From assembly GCA_949285075.1 (NCBI GenBank), contig CASDXF010000041.1:1-48527 (forward strand): a stretch of DNA of 48,527 nt. The letters run 5' to 3'. Origin of the DNA: an uncultured Bacteroides sp. (GTDB taxonomy: Bacteria > Bacteroidota > Bacteroidia > Bacteroidales > Bacteroidaceae). The position numbers and the translations under genes were made by a program. Under the pieces are notes generated by a model. That model did not search any database and was not told the DNA's origin. It was given only the letters and a program-made list of their open reading frames with translations. Positions 8,565 through 17,076 of this stretch are shown here, in pieces; position 1 is the stretch's first letter; the number at the start of each line of letters is the position of its first letter.

Positions 8565-10103
8565 ATGGAAATAAGTGAACGTATGCGGCTGCTGTTAGCG
8601 GACATGAACCGGGGCATCTACGAGAAAGAGACGGAAATCGGACTTTCTCTGTTGGCCGCCTTAGCAGGCGAGAGCGTCTTGCTGTTAGGGCCTCCGGGAG
8701 TGGCGAAGTCAATGGTCGCCCGAAGGTTGAAGAGGGCCTTTGAGGACGCGAGGTCATTCGAGTACCTGATGTCCCGCTTCTCTACTCCGGACGAGATATT
8801 CGGTCCCGTGAGCATCAGCCGGCTGAAGGAGTCGGACAAGTACGAACGCGTCGTGGACGGGTATCTGCCTGTGGCGGATGTCGTGTTCTTGGACGAGATT
8901 TGGAAGGCGGGGCCGGCCATTCAGAACACCTTGCTTACGGTGATAAACGAAAGGCTGTTCAGGAACGGGGACAAGGAATTGCGGCTTCCGCTGAAACTTC
9001 TGGTGGCGGCCAGTAACGAGCTGCCGGCTCAGGGCGAGGGACTGGAGGCGCTGTGGGACCGCTTTCTGCTTCGTGTTGTTTGCGCATGCGTGAAGAACGA
9101 GGAAACCTTTTACCGGATGTTGCTTGACGAGGGAGAGGACGAGCCTTGTGCCTCCCAATGGCGAATCTCTAACGAGGAGTATGCGGAGTGGCGGTCGCGC
9201 ATTTCCCGCCTGACCGTTCCGCCCGAGGTGCTGAAAGTCATTACGGAAATTCGCAAGGCGCTCTGCGGGATAGAGATACCGGGGAGCGAGCTGCATAGGA
9301 ACGTTTACGTCAGCGACCGCCGTTGGAAGAACATCGTCCGCCTGCTGAAAGCGTCGGCCTTCATGCACGGGCGGTCGGAAGTCGCCGTCGCTGACTTGCT
9401 GCCCGTCTATCATTGCCTTTGGAACGAACCGGACGAACGGGACAGCGTGCGCCAGATTGTCGTCCGCTCCCTGTTCGCTTCCCTGCGGAAACGGCTTGAC
9501 GAGATAGGCTTGTCGCTGAAAGCCGACTTGCGGGTGAGCCGTGTGCGGGAAGCGTTGGAAACGGCGAAGCGGGAAGGCGACCATCGGGACGACGATTTGG
9601 AGATTACAGACTACTTCTATTATCGGGTGGAACAGCACGGGACGGGAAATACCTATATATTTATAGTGGATTATAAGAACCTGAAGGAGAACGACCGTGC
9701 GCGCGCCCCTCAAACAGGGACAATGTATCCCGATCCGTTGAACCCGAAGCGGACCATTATCCGTGCCTTTTCGGGAGTGCAGGTGGAGGGAGCCGAGCGG
9801 GTCACCCTGTTCAGGGACGACAAGCACATTTATATTAACGGGGTGCGTTTTCCGATGAAGCGGTTGAAGAAAGGAGAGCGGCAGCAGTTGTGGATAGACA
9901 ACCTGACCGTGACCGAACGGGACTACGAGAGTGAATTGGAAAGAGTGGACGACGAGATAAACGCGAGAATGAAGGCTTTGAACGGTAATATGTTCGCCAC
10001 GGAAGAGGATAGGGAAGAGGTAGGACGTTGTGCGGCGGCTGTCCGTAAGGAAATCGCTTGGGCTCGTGTCGACGTGCGTAAACTGCGTTATGGAGAAGGT
10101 TGA
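8565..10103 (+). CDS. ravA: RavA-like MoxR-family AAA+ ATPase
   Basis: 512 aa from ATG 8565 (MEISERMRLLLADMNRGIYE); the frame extends 13 codons further only from a TTG. Walker A is GPPGVAKS (about residues 40-47), Walker B is VVFLDEIWK (about 107-115), and the sensor region is LLVAASNELPAQGEGLEALWDRFLLR. The blocks FEYLMSRFSTPDEIFGPVSI and YVSDRRWKNIVRLLKASAF closely resemble E. coli RavA. The C-terminal half (from about 330) would contain the LARA-like and helical regions. It overlaps the VWA gene by 14 bp, the usual ravA-viaA arrangement. RavA-ViaA acts as a chaperone-like pair for respiratory Fe-S complexes in E. coli; the function here is inferred. Confidence 0.85.
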   Translation: MEISERMRLLLADMNRGIYEKETEIGLSLLAALAGESVLLLGPPGVAKSMVARRLKRAFEDARSFEYLMSRFSTPDEIFGPVSISRLKESDKYERVVDGYLPVADVVFLDEIWKAGPAIQNTLLTVINERLFRNGDKELRLPLKLLVAASNELPAQGEGLEALWDRFLLRVVCACVKNEETFYRMLLDEGEDEPCASQWRISNEEYAEWRSRISRLTVPPEVLKVITEIRKALCGIEIPGSELHRNVYVSDRRWKNIVRLLKASAFMHGRSEVAVADLLPVYHCLWNEPDERDSVRQIVVRSLFASLRKRLDEIGLSLKADLRVSRVREALETAKREGDHRDDDLEITDYFYYRVEQHGTGNTYIFIVDYKNLKENDRARAPQTGTMYPDPLNPKRTIIRAFSGVQVEGAERVTLFRDDKHIYINGVRFPMKRLKKGERQQLWIDNLTVTERDYESELERVDDEINARMKALNGNMFATEEDREEVGRCAAAVRKEIAWARVDVRKLRYGEG

Positions 10104-11529
10104 GCTGAACTTTTACGTACAGACGTTGGAAAGATTCGTCAAGACGGGCGAGTGTGACGAGGGAAAGGGCTACGGTCCGCTCCACGCCTATCTGCTGACG
10201 GTGATGAACGACCCGTTTGTCAAGGCGCGGGTGTTGGCCGACGAGGTCTGCGCCCGGGTCTTTTTGGACATGATGCTCCGCTTTGTCCGCCAGAGTATGG
10301 AGAAGGAGAGATACAACTTGCAGAAAAGCCAGACGGAACAGAAGGGCATGGAGCTTGCGTTGGAATGGTCGCTCGACAAGAAGAAACACGGTTGGCAGGC
10401 GTTGGTTCAGGAGATAGACCGAAAGTACCGACAATACGGTTTCGACGGGAATTTCTATATGACATCGCTTTGTGATGGGAAGTATGCGGATGATGAGCTG
10501 TGGGAAAAAATGGTAGACGACTGGAAGGAGGCTTTCCGCAACAAGACGAAGAGAGAGCAGGAGGAGGACATCGCCTCGAAGAGGGATATGGCGGAGAAAC
10601 GGATGAAGGCGGCCATTGAGACAATTCCGAAGTATTTGGCCGATAACCGGATAAATAGGGAGGAGTTCTTTCAGGCGTGGGGACTGATGGACTGCATTTG
10701 GAATACGGTGGAGTTTGAGCGGCTGAGAAAAGTGGTGCGCCTTCAGAAGTCGTATCCGGAGATTGTGAAGGTGGCCAACAAGATGGGCCGGATGGCGACT
10801 GAGGAAGGGCGGGGGAGAATGTTCGTGTCGGAAGGAACGGTCTATCGGATGGAGCATTCTTCCAAATCCGATATTGCCGGCATAACGGTGGGCGATGACC
10901 TGAACTCTCTTTTGCCGATGGAACGGGCGCAGTGCGCCGATGAGGAGCTGGAGGATTTGTTCGTCTATAAGTACCTCACCCGTAAACTTCAGAACTTCCG
11001 TTATAAGTCCGAGGTCATGCGTCCGGCGAGGCGGTTAGAGGTAAGGCCCTTTGTCCGCAAGGGGCCGATGATTGTTTGTCTGGATACATCCGGCAGCATG
11101 GTGGGAGTCCCGGAGAAAATCGCCAGTTCGTTGATGGTGAAACTTCTGGAGATAGCCGACCGGCAAAAAAGAGACTGCTTTCTAATCGCTTTCTCCGTTT
11201 CGGTTCGTCCTATTGACGTGCGCAGGGAGCGGGCGAAGTTGCTTGACTTCTTTTCCACTACGGCTTGCGGAGACACAAGTGCCGTGCGGATGTTGGACGA
11301 GGTGTTCCGTCTGCTTCATTCCGGAGAGGGATATGCCGGTGCCGATGTCTTGTGGGTCAGTGACTTTAAGATTCCACTAACGGATAAGGACCGGATATGC
11401 CGGATGCAGGAACATCGGCGGGTCGATACCCGTTTTTACGGCCTGCAAATCGGTAAGGCGGAGAACAAATGGTCGCCTTATTTCGACCATATTTATAAAA
11501 TAGGCTATACGCCGATGCGAAAGTATTGA
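10090..11529 (+). CDS. viaA: ViaA-like VWA-domain protein
   Basis: 479 aa from ATG 10090, inside the end of ravA. The frame is open further upstream, but this start gives the usual 14-bp coupling overlap. The N-terminal two thirds are charged and helical. The C-terminal von Willebrand A domain carries the MIDAS motif DTSGSM (from about residue 332) and a second conserved stretch, GADVLWVSDFKIP. Together with the RavA-like ATPase it forms a MoxR-VWA pair. The family is clear; the client is unknown. Confidence 0.85.
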   Translation: MEKVELNFYVQTLERFVKTGECDEGKGYGPLHAYLLTVMNDPFVKARVLADEVCARVFLDMMLRFVRQSMEKERYNLQKSQTEQKGMELALEWSLDKKKHGWQALVQEIDRKYRQYGFDGNFYMTSLCDGKYADDELWEKMVDDWKEAFRNKTKREQEEDIASKRDMAEKRMKAAIETIPKYLADNRINREEFFQAWGLMDCIWNTVEFERLRKVVRLQKSYPEIVKVANKMGRMATEEGRGRMFVSEGTVYRMEHSSKSDIAGITVGDDLNSLLPMERAQCADEELEDLFVYKYLTRKLQNFRYKSEVMRPARRLEVRPFVRKGPMIVCLDTSGSMVGVPEKIASSLMVKLLEIADRQKRDCFLIAFSVSVRPIDVRRERAKLLDFFSTTACGDTSAVRMLDEVFRLLHSGEGYAGADVLWVSDFKIPLTDKDRICRMQEHRRVDTRFYGLQIGKAENKWSPYFDHIYKIGYTPMRKY

Positions 11530-11556
11530 GAGAATAAACAAAAAAGGAAAGGAGAT

Positions 11557-12030
11557 ATGGATATTGTTTTGCTTGTGATAGGAGCGATATGCTTGTTGTT
11601 TGGGCTTTCGGGTTGCGTGCTTCCGATGATTCCCGGCCCGCCGTTGGCTTATGTCGGACTGTTGTTGGCCCATGCCACGGACAAGGTACAGTTTTCCGCT
11701 ACCCAACTGTGGGTGTGGTTGCTATTGGTGGTGGTCGTACAATTATTGGATTACGTCACTCCGCTTTTAGGCAGTAAGTACAGTGGCGGAAGTAAATGGG
11801 GGAATTGGGGATGTGTTGTTGGAACGATAGTCGGGCTGTTTTTCCTTCCGTGGGGAATCATAGTCGGCCCTTTCGCCGGAGCGGTGATTGGAGAATTGTT
11901 GGGAGATAAGGAACTCCGTCAAGCTCTCAAGTCCGGGGTAGGTTCATTAATCGGTTTCTTATTTGGAACCGTAGTGAAATTGCTTCTTTGTGGATATTTT
12001 TGCTATCAGTTTGTTGTTGGACTTTTATAG
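11557..12030 (+). CDS. DUF456 membrane protein
   Basis: 157 aa, almost entirely hydrophobic, with three or four predicted membrane helices and Gly-rich turns. The N-terminal CVLPMIPGPPLAYVGLLL stretch and the later WGIIVGPFAGAVIGEL are typical of the DUF456 family. It starts 27 bp after the viaA-like gene on the same strand behind AAGGAAAGGAG, a strong ribosome-binding site, and is probably in the same transcript. No function is known for the family. Confidence 0.85.
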   Translation: MDIVLLVIGAICLLFGLSGCVLPMIPGPPLAYVGLLLAHATDKVQFSATQLWVWLLLVVVVQLLDYVTPLLGSKYSGGSKWGNWGCVVGTIVGLFFLPWGIIVGPFAGAVIGELLGDKELRQALKSGVGSLIGFLFGTVVKLLLCGYFCYQFVVGLL

Positions 12031-12068
12031 TTCCTTGTTTGTTTCCTAAATTGATACATATATGAAGT

Positions 12069-12230
12069 GATTTAAACTTTTTTTCCTTAATCCTTATCTT
12101 AATAGCATAACGGAAAAAGTGGATCATGCCATTGGCTAATTGGGCCATAATCTCGCAACAACTCGCCATAAAGTTTGGAAACCAGTCTAAATTGGAACAT
12201 TCATTAAACCCAAATCGGTCATTAGAGATT
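12069..12230 (+). pseudogene. Decayed C-terminal fragment of an IS256-type (mutator) transposase
   Basis: Conceptual translation gives LNSITEK in one frame and then, after a one-base shift, WIMPLANWAIISQQLAIKFG in the next. That resembles the C-terminus of IS256-family transposases (pattern xxITxKWxMPxxNWxxxxxQLxIxF). No upstream transposase remains and no flanking repeats are obvious, so this would be a relic. The identification rests on a short match from memory and is tentative. Confidence 0.4.
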
Positions 12231-12238
12231 TGGGTTTA
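12205..12238. repeat. Inverted repeat of unknown role
   Basis: The arms TAAACCCAAATC and GATTTGGGTTTA are separated by 10 nt and form a strong hairpin. There is no clear T-run on either side, so terminator function is uncertain. It overlaps the end of the transposase relic. Confidence 0.6.
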
Positions 12239-12250
12239 TTGAATATAACG

Positions 12251-12290
12251 AAAAGAGGTGCGGAACCGATAAAGCTTCCGCACCTCTTTT
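12251..12290. terminator. Bidirectional terminator between DUF456 gene and rpsP
   Basis: A perfect 15-bp stem (AAAAGAGGTGCGGAA with TTCCGCACCTCTTTT, 10-nt loop). A-rich on one side and T-rich on the other, it would work for both converging transcription units. Confidence 0.85.
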
Positions 12291-12321
12291 ATTGTCATTA
12301 AAAAGCTTATTATCAAGAAAC

Positions 12322-12867
12322 TTATTCCGCTGCGTTGTTTTCCGTTGCGGCCTCCTCAGAAGGAGCGTTTTCTTCGGGCGCTTCAGCGGCTGCCTTTGCG
12401 GCTTCTTCAGCTGCTTTCTTTTCGGCTATCGCTTTCGCCTTCGCTTCGTTCACTTTCTTTTCGGCTTCCAAACGAGCTTTCTCAGCCGCACGTTTAGCCT
12501 CTTCTTGCTTAGCCTTCAGTGCGGCCAGTCCGGATTGCTTGTTGTTCTTCCAAGCCTCGAACCTAGCTTCCGCCTCAGCCTCTCCGAATGCGCCTTTAGC
12601 CACACCGCCCAAAAGGTGTTTCTTCATGTAAACTCCTTCATGGGAAAGGATGCTGCGTACGGTATCCGTCGGTTGCGCACCTTTCAAAACCCAAGACAAT
12701 GCAGCCTCGAAATTCAAATCTACCGTAGCGGGGTCGGTATTAGGGTTATAAGTACCAATTTTCTCAATAAATCTACCATCACGTGGTGCTCTACTGTCTG
12801 CAATAACGATAGCGTAGAAGGCATAGCCTTTACGTCCGCGTCTTTGCAATCTGATTTTTGTTGCCAT
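12322..12867 (-). CDS. rpsP: 30S ribosomal protein S16 with long C-terminal extension
   Basis: 181 aa. The first 80 or so residues are classical S16 ([40 protein letters not shown]). They are followed by a low-complexity tail of about 100 residues rich in Ala, Glu and Lys that is predicted to be one long helix and ends acidic. Similar tails are known in Bacteroidota S16. It is monocistronic here, with its own promoter box and terminator. Confidence 0.97.
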   Translation of the reverse strand: MATKIRLQRRGRKGYAFYAIVIADSRAPRDGRFIEKIGTYNPNTDPATVDLNFEAALSWVLKGAQPTDTVRSILSHEGVYMKKHLLGGVAKGAFGEAEAEARFEAWKNNKQSGLAALKAKQEEAKRAAEKARLEAEKKVNEAKAKAIAEKKAAEEAAKAAAEAPEENAPSEEAATENNAAE

Positions 12868-12929
12868 TTAAATAATTGTATTTTAGTTAATGATTTGAAT
12901 TATGTGCTATTAACTCGTAATAGCGGTCG

Positions 12930-12937
12930 CAAAGATA
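12930..12937 (-). promoter_or_regulatory. Putative rpsP promoter -7 box
   Basis: Minus strand TATCTTTG, about 63 nt before the rpsP ATG; matches TAnnTTTG. Confidence 0.55.
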
Positions 12938-13000
12938 CCGCTTTATCCGGTAATGGCAAAGAAGATTTGTAAATATCTTGCTCATTGAGGGAAGAAAAAG

Positions 13001-13957
13001 CTATTTGTAAATACTCAGATACTCTTCTATCGCTTTTACGGTCGTGTCTTTTAGCAATACCTTTTTCTCCTTATCAAGAAGATACAGTGTCGGAATCGCC
13101 TTGAGGTCATAGAGCTGCCGCTCCTTGATGATGAGTTCCTTATCGTAAGCGTTAATCCATTTCTGAGGGAACTCGTTGAGATGCTTTCTCCACTCTTCCA
13201 GTTCCTCGTCCGGATAGAGGGAAAGAACGGTCAGCCTCTTCTCGTTCAACAGACCGTTGACGTTCAGGGCGCTGTTTAGTTCTCTGGTCGTTTCGCTGCA
13301 TGCGTGGCAACCGGGGTTATTGATGAACAGCAGTACATACTCCGTCTTTATCTGGTACAGGCTGCCTTGCGCCCCGGAAGCCAGTGTATAGGTAAAGTCT
13401 AACGCCTTCGTTCCTATGCGGTTCTTCTTGGCTAATTCCAAACGTGCGGTGGGGCGTATTTTCTCTACCTTATCTAAAATTTGAGAGGCTATCATTGTCT
13501 CCAGTACCGGGATGTAAAACTCTTCATTGCGCATTGGCGAGTTGGGGTCATACAAGTATTTATCCGCAAGGTCGGTGATGTAATCGAATACTTTCTTATT
13601 GACGCTTGCCCGTTCTATTGCGCTTCGCATGGCCTCTTGAGCGGTTTTGAGGGGAACGTGATTGAGCACGTTACAGAAGTCCACCCACGCCTGTTCCGTA
13701 ACGGCGGGATGATGAATGTAGTTCGTGTCGGCGAAATTTACGTTGTCCCAATAGTGCCTTACGAGGAAGTCCGCCCGTAGTTCCGGAGCGGTCATCATTG
13801 GAGGTATTTCGGGTAAGGTAAAGACGGTTATCGTGTCTTGCCGGACTTCGCTTTTCGCTTGGGCGGGAGCGGTGGACGGAGCCTTTCCGCCGTTGCAGGC
13901 GAAGAGTGGCAGTGCGCATAGAGCGGTAAGGAGACTTATCATTGGTTTCATTGTCAA
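13001..13957 (-). CDS. DUF5106-type thioredoxin-like lipoprotein
   Basis: 318 aa. The N-terminus MKPMISLLTALCALPLFACN is a lipoprotein signal with a plausible lipobox Cys. The N-terminal half is helical (DUF5106-like: ELRADFLVRHYWDNVNFAD). The C-terminal half is a thioredoxin fold with the redox motif CHAC (NPGCHACSET) and the later KAIPTLYLLDKEKKVLLKD strand. It is probably a periplasmic or surface-exposed thiol-disulfide protein; the partner is unknown. The ATG two codons downstream is an equally good start. A -7 box lies about 17 nt upstream. Confidence 0.82.
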   Translation of the reverse strand: MTMKPMISLLTALCALPLFACNGGKAPSTAPAQAKSEVRQDTITVFTLPEIPPMMTAPELRADFLVRHYWDNVNFADTNYIHHPAVTEQAWVDFCNVLNHVPLKTAQEAMRSAIERASVNKKVFDYITDLADKYLYDPNSPMRNEEFYIPVLETMIASQILDKVEKIRPTARLELAKKNRIGTKALDFTYTLASGAQGSLYQIKTEYVLLFINNPGCHACSETTRELNSALNVNGLLNEKRLTVLSLYPDEELEEWRKHLNEFPQKWINAYDKELIIKERQLYDLKAIPTLYLLDKEKKVLLKDTTVKAIEEYLSIYK

Positions 13958-13973
13958 TCGTATATAATTGGCG

Positions 13974-13981
13974 CAAAGATA
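13974..13981 (-). promoter_or_regulatory. Putative promoter -7 box of the thioredoxin-like gene
   Basis: Minus strand TATCTTTG, about 17 nt upstream of the ATG. Confidence 0.5.
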
Positions 13982-14047
13982 ACTCCCTTTTAAGTTTCCC
14001 GAAAGTTTGCGGAGGTATTTCTATAATAATATGTGTAACGGGTAAGC

Positions 14048-15826
14048 CTACTTTTCCTTAGCGAGAGTAAACACGAACTCCAGTCCACCGCCCTGATTGT
14101 TTTTAGCGGAGATGCTTCCTCCGTGAATAATAACCGCGTTTTTCACGATGGCCAACCCAAGTCCGGTTCCTCCCAACTTACGCGAACGGCCTTTATCTAC
14201 GCGGTAGAAACGCTCGAAGAGACGGTTTAGATGTTCCGGTGGAACACCCACGCCCGTATCGGCGAAGCTGAAGTAAAAGTAATTCTCATCTTCACGGAAG
14301 CAGTTGATATTAATCTGTATATGCGTTCCGGCGTATGCGATAGCGTTATCCATCAGGTTTCGGAAAATAGAGTAGAGTAGCGAGTAGTTGCCTCTCAGTT
14401 GGATACTCCTCCTGAGCGAGTTGATGACCGTAATGTGCCTTTCTTCCAATTCAAGTGCGACCTCGTTGACAATGTTGGCCACTAGCATGCTGATGTCTAC
14501 CCGTTCCATGTCTATCATGTTTGCCGCTTCGTCCATGCGGGTAAGGACGGAGATGTCCCGTAGCAGGCGGCTCAGGCGATTGCTTTGCGCATAGCAGCGT
14601 TCGAGGAACACGTCTACTTTTTCTTTCGGGATAGAATCGTTGTTGACGATGGTTTCCAGATATCCCTGTATGCTGCTGACGGGGGTTTTCAGCTCGTGGG
14701 CGATGTTCTGTGTCAGTTGGCGTTTCAGGCGCACTTGCTCTTCCTCTTGCGTGACGTCGTTGATTGAAATTTCGAAGCTTGCGTCCTGAAATATGATACA
14801 CTCTACGATGAAAGTCTTTCCATTCTTATTGATGGTTACTGACATTCTCTTCTCGTCTTTCCCTCTGGAGCGTTGTTGTTGGTTCTTATTGATGAAGTGT
14901 GTGATGTCCTTCAGTTCCTCTATGGCGAACACCTCTTCCGTCGTCTCCAAGTTTGAGTCTGAAATCAGGTTGCTGTATTGCGTAAAGAGATTATTGACCA
15001 GTATCTCTTTCTTATCTTTTGTGAAGACTCCCAATCCCTCGTGCGAGATTTGCAGGTGGGTAATCAGCTTTTCTCGCTCGATATAAAGGTCCTCTTTCGT
15101 CTCGTGAAGCCTTTTGTAGATTTGGATAATGTGCTGTGATATTTCTCCCAACTCGTTATGCGGAAAGGCCGATATCTCGGTATCTATTGGCTCGTTTTTA
15201 TCGGCCCGCATAGCGAATTCCCTTAGCTTGTTGATTGAGGTTCCCAGTTTGTTGGTAAACTTATAGAATATAACGATTAGTAACAGGGTAACGACGATGG
15301 TAAACCATAGATAATGAGGGTCTGCCTTCAGTGTAGTGACCAAGCTGACGTTATAAGGTAAGGCGGAACGGATGATGCATTCCTTATACGATGTAGCCGA
15401 ATAGAAATAAGATATGCCTGTCGTTTCAGAGATGCGGCGCACGTCGAATCCGCTTCCGTACACCAACGCTTTTTTGACTTCCGGGCGGTCCAGATGATTC
15501 TCCATAGCCGAAAGTGGAGTCTCGTAGCTGTCGTATATCACCTTGCCTTTTAGGTCTATTAGCGTCACTCTCAGGTCTTTCAACGCGTGGTTCCTGACAT
15601 AGTCGTCTATACTGTCCTTATTCGCGGTCCTATTTTTCAGCCATTCATACAGGCGACTGTTGTAGTCCTGCAGCTGAAGGTTCAGCAGCTCGGCCTTATA
15701 TTCCCTCTCGCGCTGATACTGATAGGCGATGAAGCAGGTCGCGAACACTACAAACAAAAGTATTACCGAGAGGAATAGCTTTCGGCTGAAAGAGAGAAAA
15801 TGCTTTTGGGTGACAGGCAGATTCAT
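14048..15826 (-). CDS. Sensor histidine kinase
   Basis: 592 aa. Transmembrane helices at about residues 16-35 and 171-190 bracket a periplasmic sensor domain of about 135 residues. Next come a linker (HAMP-like position 195-245) and a PAS-like region (about 255-360). The HisKA domain has phospho-accepting His377 in NIAHELKTPVSS. The HATPase domain has the N box NLMDNAIAYA, the G1 box DTGVGVP, the F box ERFYRVDKGRS and the G2 box GGTGLGLAIVK. It follows the response regulator gene with a 12-bp gap, forming a complete two-component system. The stimulus is unknown. Confidence 0.95.
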   Translation of the reverse strand: MNLPVTQKHFLSFSRKLFLSVILLFVVFATCFIAYQYQREREYKAELLNLQLQDYNSRLYEWLKNRTANKDSIDDYVRNHALKDLRVTLIDLKGKVIYDSYETPLSAMENHLDRPEVKKALVYGSGFDVRRISETTGISYFYSATSYKECIIRSALPYNVSLVTTLKADPHYLWFTIVVTLLLIVIFYKFTNKLGTSINKLREFAMRADKNEPIDTEISAFPHNELGEISQHIIQIYKRLHETKEDLYIEREKLITHLQISHEGLGVFTKDKKEILVNNLFTQYSNLISDSNLETTEEVFAIEELKDITHFINKNQQQRSRGKDEKRMSVTINKNGKTFIVECIIFQDASFEISINDVTQEEEQVRLKRQLTQNIAHELKTPVSSIQGYLETIVNNDSIPKEKVDVFLERCYAQSNRLSRLLRDISVLTRMDEAANMIDMERVDISMLVANIVNEVALELEERHITVINSLRRSIQLRGNYSLLYSIFRNLMDNAIAYAGTHIQININCFREDENYFYFSFADTGVGVPPEHLNRLFERFYRVDKGRSRKLGGTGLGLAIVKNAVIIHGGSISAKNNQGGGLEFVFTLAKEK

Positions 15827-15838
15827 AAGTAAACGAAT

Positions 15839-16528
15839 TTATTCGGCTTCAAAGCAGTATCCGTATCCGAGACGGGTAACGATACACTTCCCGTATTCTC
15901 CGATTTTTTTGCGGAGTCGCGTTATATTTACGTCGATAGTGCGGTCGAGCACATATACTTCGTCGCTCCATATACGGGTTAGGATATCTTCCCGCGAGAA
16001 AACCCTTCCCTTGTTCTGAACGAGCAGGAGTAGAATTTCGAATTCTTTTTTGGTAAGCGGAACTTCTTTTCCGTCTATGCTCACCTTTTTCTTGGTAATA
16101 TCTACCACGAGCGACTTATAGACGATACGTTCTAGAGCTTGCTCCGTGTCCGCCGTTGCGGTTCGCCGGAGCACCGCCTTGATGCGGGCGATGACTTCAC
16201 GCAGAGAGAAGGGTTTCGATATATAGTCGTCTGCGCCTAAGTTAAATCCCGTGATGGTATCGTTTTCTGTATCTTTGGCTGTAATGAATATGATGGGAAC
16301 CTTTTCCGTCTTTTTGTCTTTCTTCAGCATATTAGCCATCTTGAAACCGGAAATTTCCCCCATCATTACATCCAGCAGAATCAGGTGATAACTGCTGATG
16401 TTCATTTTCAATGCCTCTTCGGCCGAATTGGCTGTATCTACCATGTAACCCTCGTTCTCAAGGTTAAACTTCAGAATCTCGCAGAGATCTTCTTCGTCAT
16501 CGACAACTAGAATGCGGTAATCGTTCAT
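15839..16528 (-). CDS. OmpR/PhoB-family response regulator
   Basis: 229 aa. The receiver domain (1-120) has the acidic pair DDEED, phospho-acceptor Asp53 (LILLDVMMGE), conserved Thr (FITAKDT) and Lys in YISKPFSLRE. The C-terminal winged-helix DNA-binding domain (about 135-229) has the EFEILLLL, SREDILTRIW and VDVNITRLRKKIG blocks. It is the first gene of the pair with the histidine kinase. It resembles PhoB/PhoP and Bacteroides regulators, but the regulon cannot be inferred. A -7 box lies about 27 nt upstream. Confidence 0.95.
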   Translation of the reverse strand: MNDYRILVVDDEEDLCEILKFNLENEGYMVDTANSAEEALKMNISSYHLILLDVMMGEISGFKMANMLKKDKKTEKVPIIFITAKDTENDTITGFNLGADDYISKPFSLREVIARIKAVLRRTATADTEQALERIVYKSLVVDITKKKVSIDGKEVPLTKKEFEILLLLVQNKGRVFSREDILTRIWSDEVYVLDRTIDVNITRLRKKIGEYGKCIVTRLGYGYCFEAE

Positions 16529-16554
16529 ATTATATATAATGTATATTGATACGG

Positions 16555-16562
16555 CAAAATTA
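16555..16562 (-). promoter_or_regulatory. Putative promoter -7 box of the two-component operon
   Basis: Minus strand TAATTTTG, about 27 nt upstream of the response-regulator ATG. Confidence 0.5.
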
Positions 16563-16777
16563 CGCTTTTATTTTATCCGGGGCAAAGGTGCGGATAGTTT
16601 GTTACGGGTAAATGAAACGAATGTTACAATGGCGTTACATGGCCGGGCACCGCGTACCTACGGAACAAATGCGCTATTTTGCGGCCTTTCTTCGTAACGA
16701 GCGACAAGCATTCCGCATAAGGGTTGCGATTCCCGGCCCTTTCCGGGATAGACTGAAAGATAGGCGTTTACGGGAAA

Positions 16778-16847
16778 GCCCTGTTTCTCGTGAGCCGTAG
16801 CCCTGTTTCTCATGAGCCATTGCCCCATTTCTCGCGAGCCGTAGCCC
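16778..16847. repeat. Three tandem 22-bp units (family 1)
   Basis: Units at 16778-16799, 16800-16821 and 16822-16843, then a partial GCCC. They share GCCCTGTTTCTCGTGAGCC with a few substitutions. Same family as the repeats at 1631-1704 and 38116-38181. The surrounding gap 16563-17076 also contains -7-like boxes at 16871 and 17019 but no gene I can support. Confidence 0.8.
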
Positions 16848-17018
16848 TTTCCAACAAATCGAGTGCGTGGTACCTTTGCAGTCCTGTACCAGACGTATTT
16901 CCAGACTGGGTGAGATGGAACGGGGATAACGGTAAGAAGCCTATTGAAAAACGGGAGCTGAAAAAGGAGAATGAAAAGTTTTATGTCTCGAAACAGGGCA
17001 AGTTGCGCTATTAATCAT

Positions 17019-17026
17019 TACCTTTG
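17019..17026 (+). promoter_or_regulatory. Putative promoter -7 box of the transglutaminase-like gene
   Basis: TACCTTTG, about 50 nt before the ATG at 17077. A second identical octamer stands at 16871-16878. Confidence 0.4.
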
Positions 17027-17076
17027 GCAAGGAAAGACTTTGCCTTTGGCGGGCTTTCCGCAACGCGTGAAACTTA

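Noticed and set aside
8754-9827. 357-aa minus-strand ORF opposite the RavA-like gene
   Set aside because: Low-complexity antisense translation. The plus frame has Walker motifs and is coupled to viaA.
9835-10857. 340-aa minus-strand ORF across ravA/viaA
   Set aside because: Antisense of two confirmed genes, with a Leu/His/Arg-rich composition typical of a shadow.
12292-12972. 226-aa plus-strand ORF across rpsP
   Set aside because: Antisense of rpsP; Phe/Ser/Leu-rich shadow of the Ala/Glu/Lys tail.
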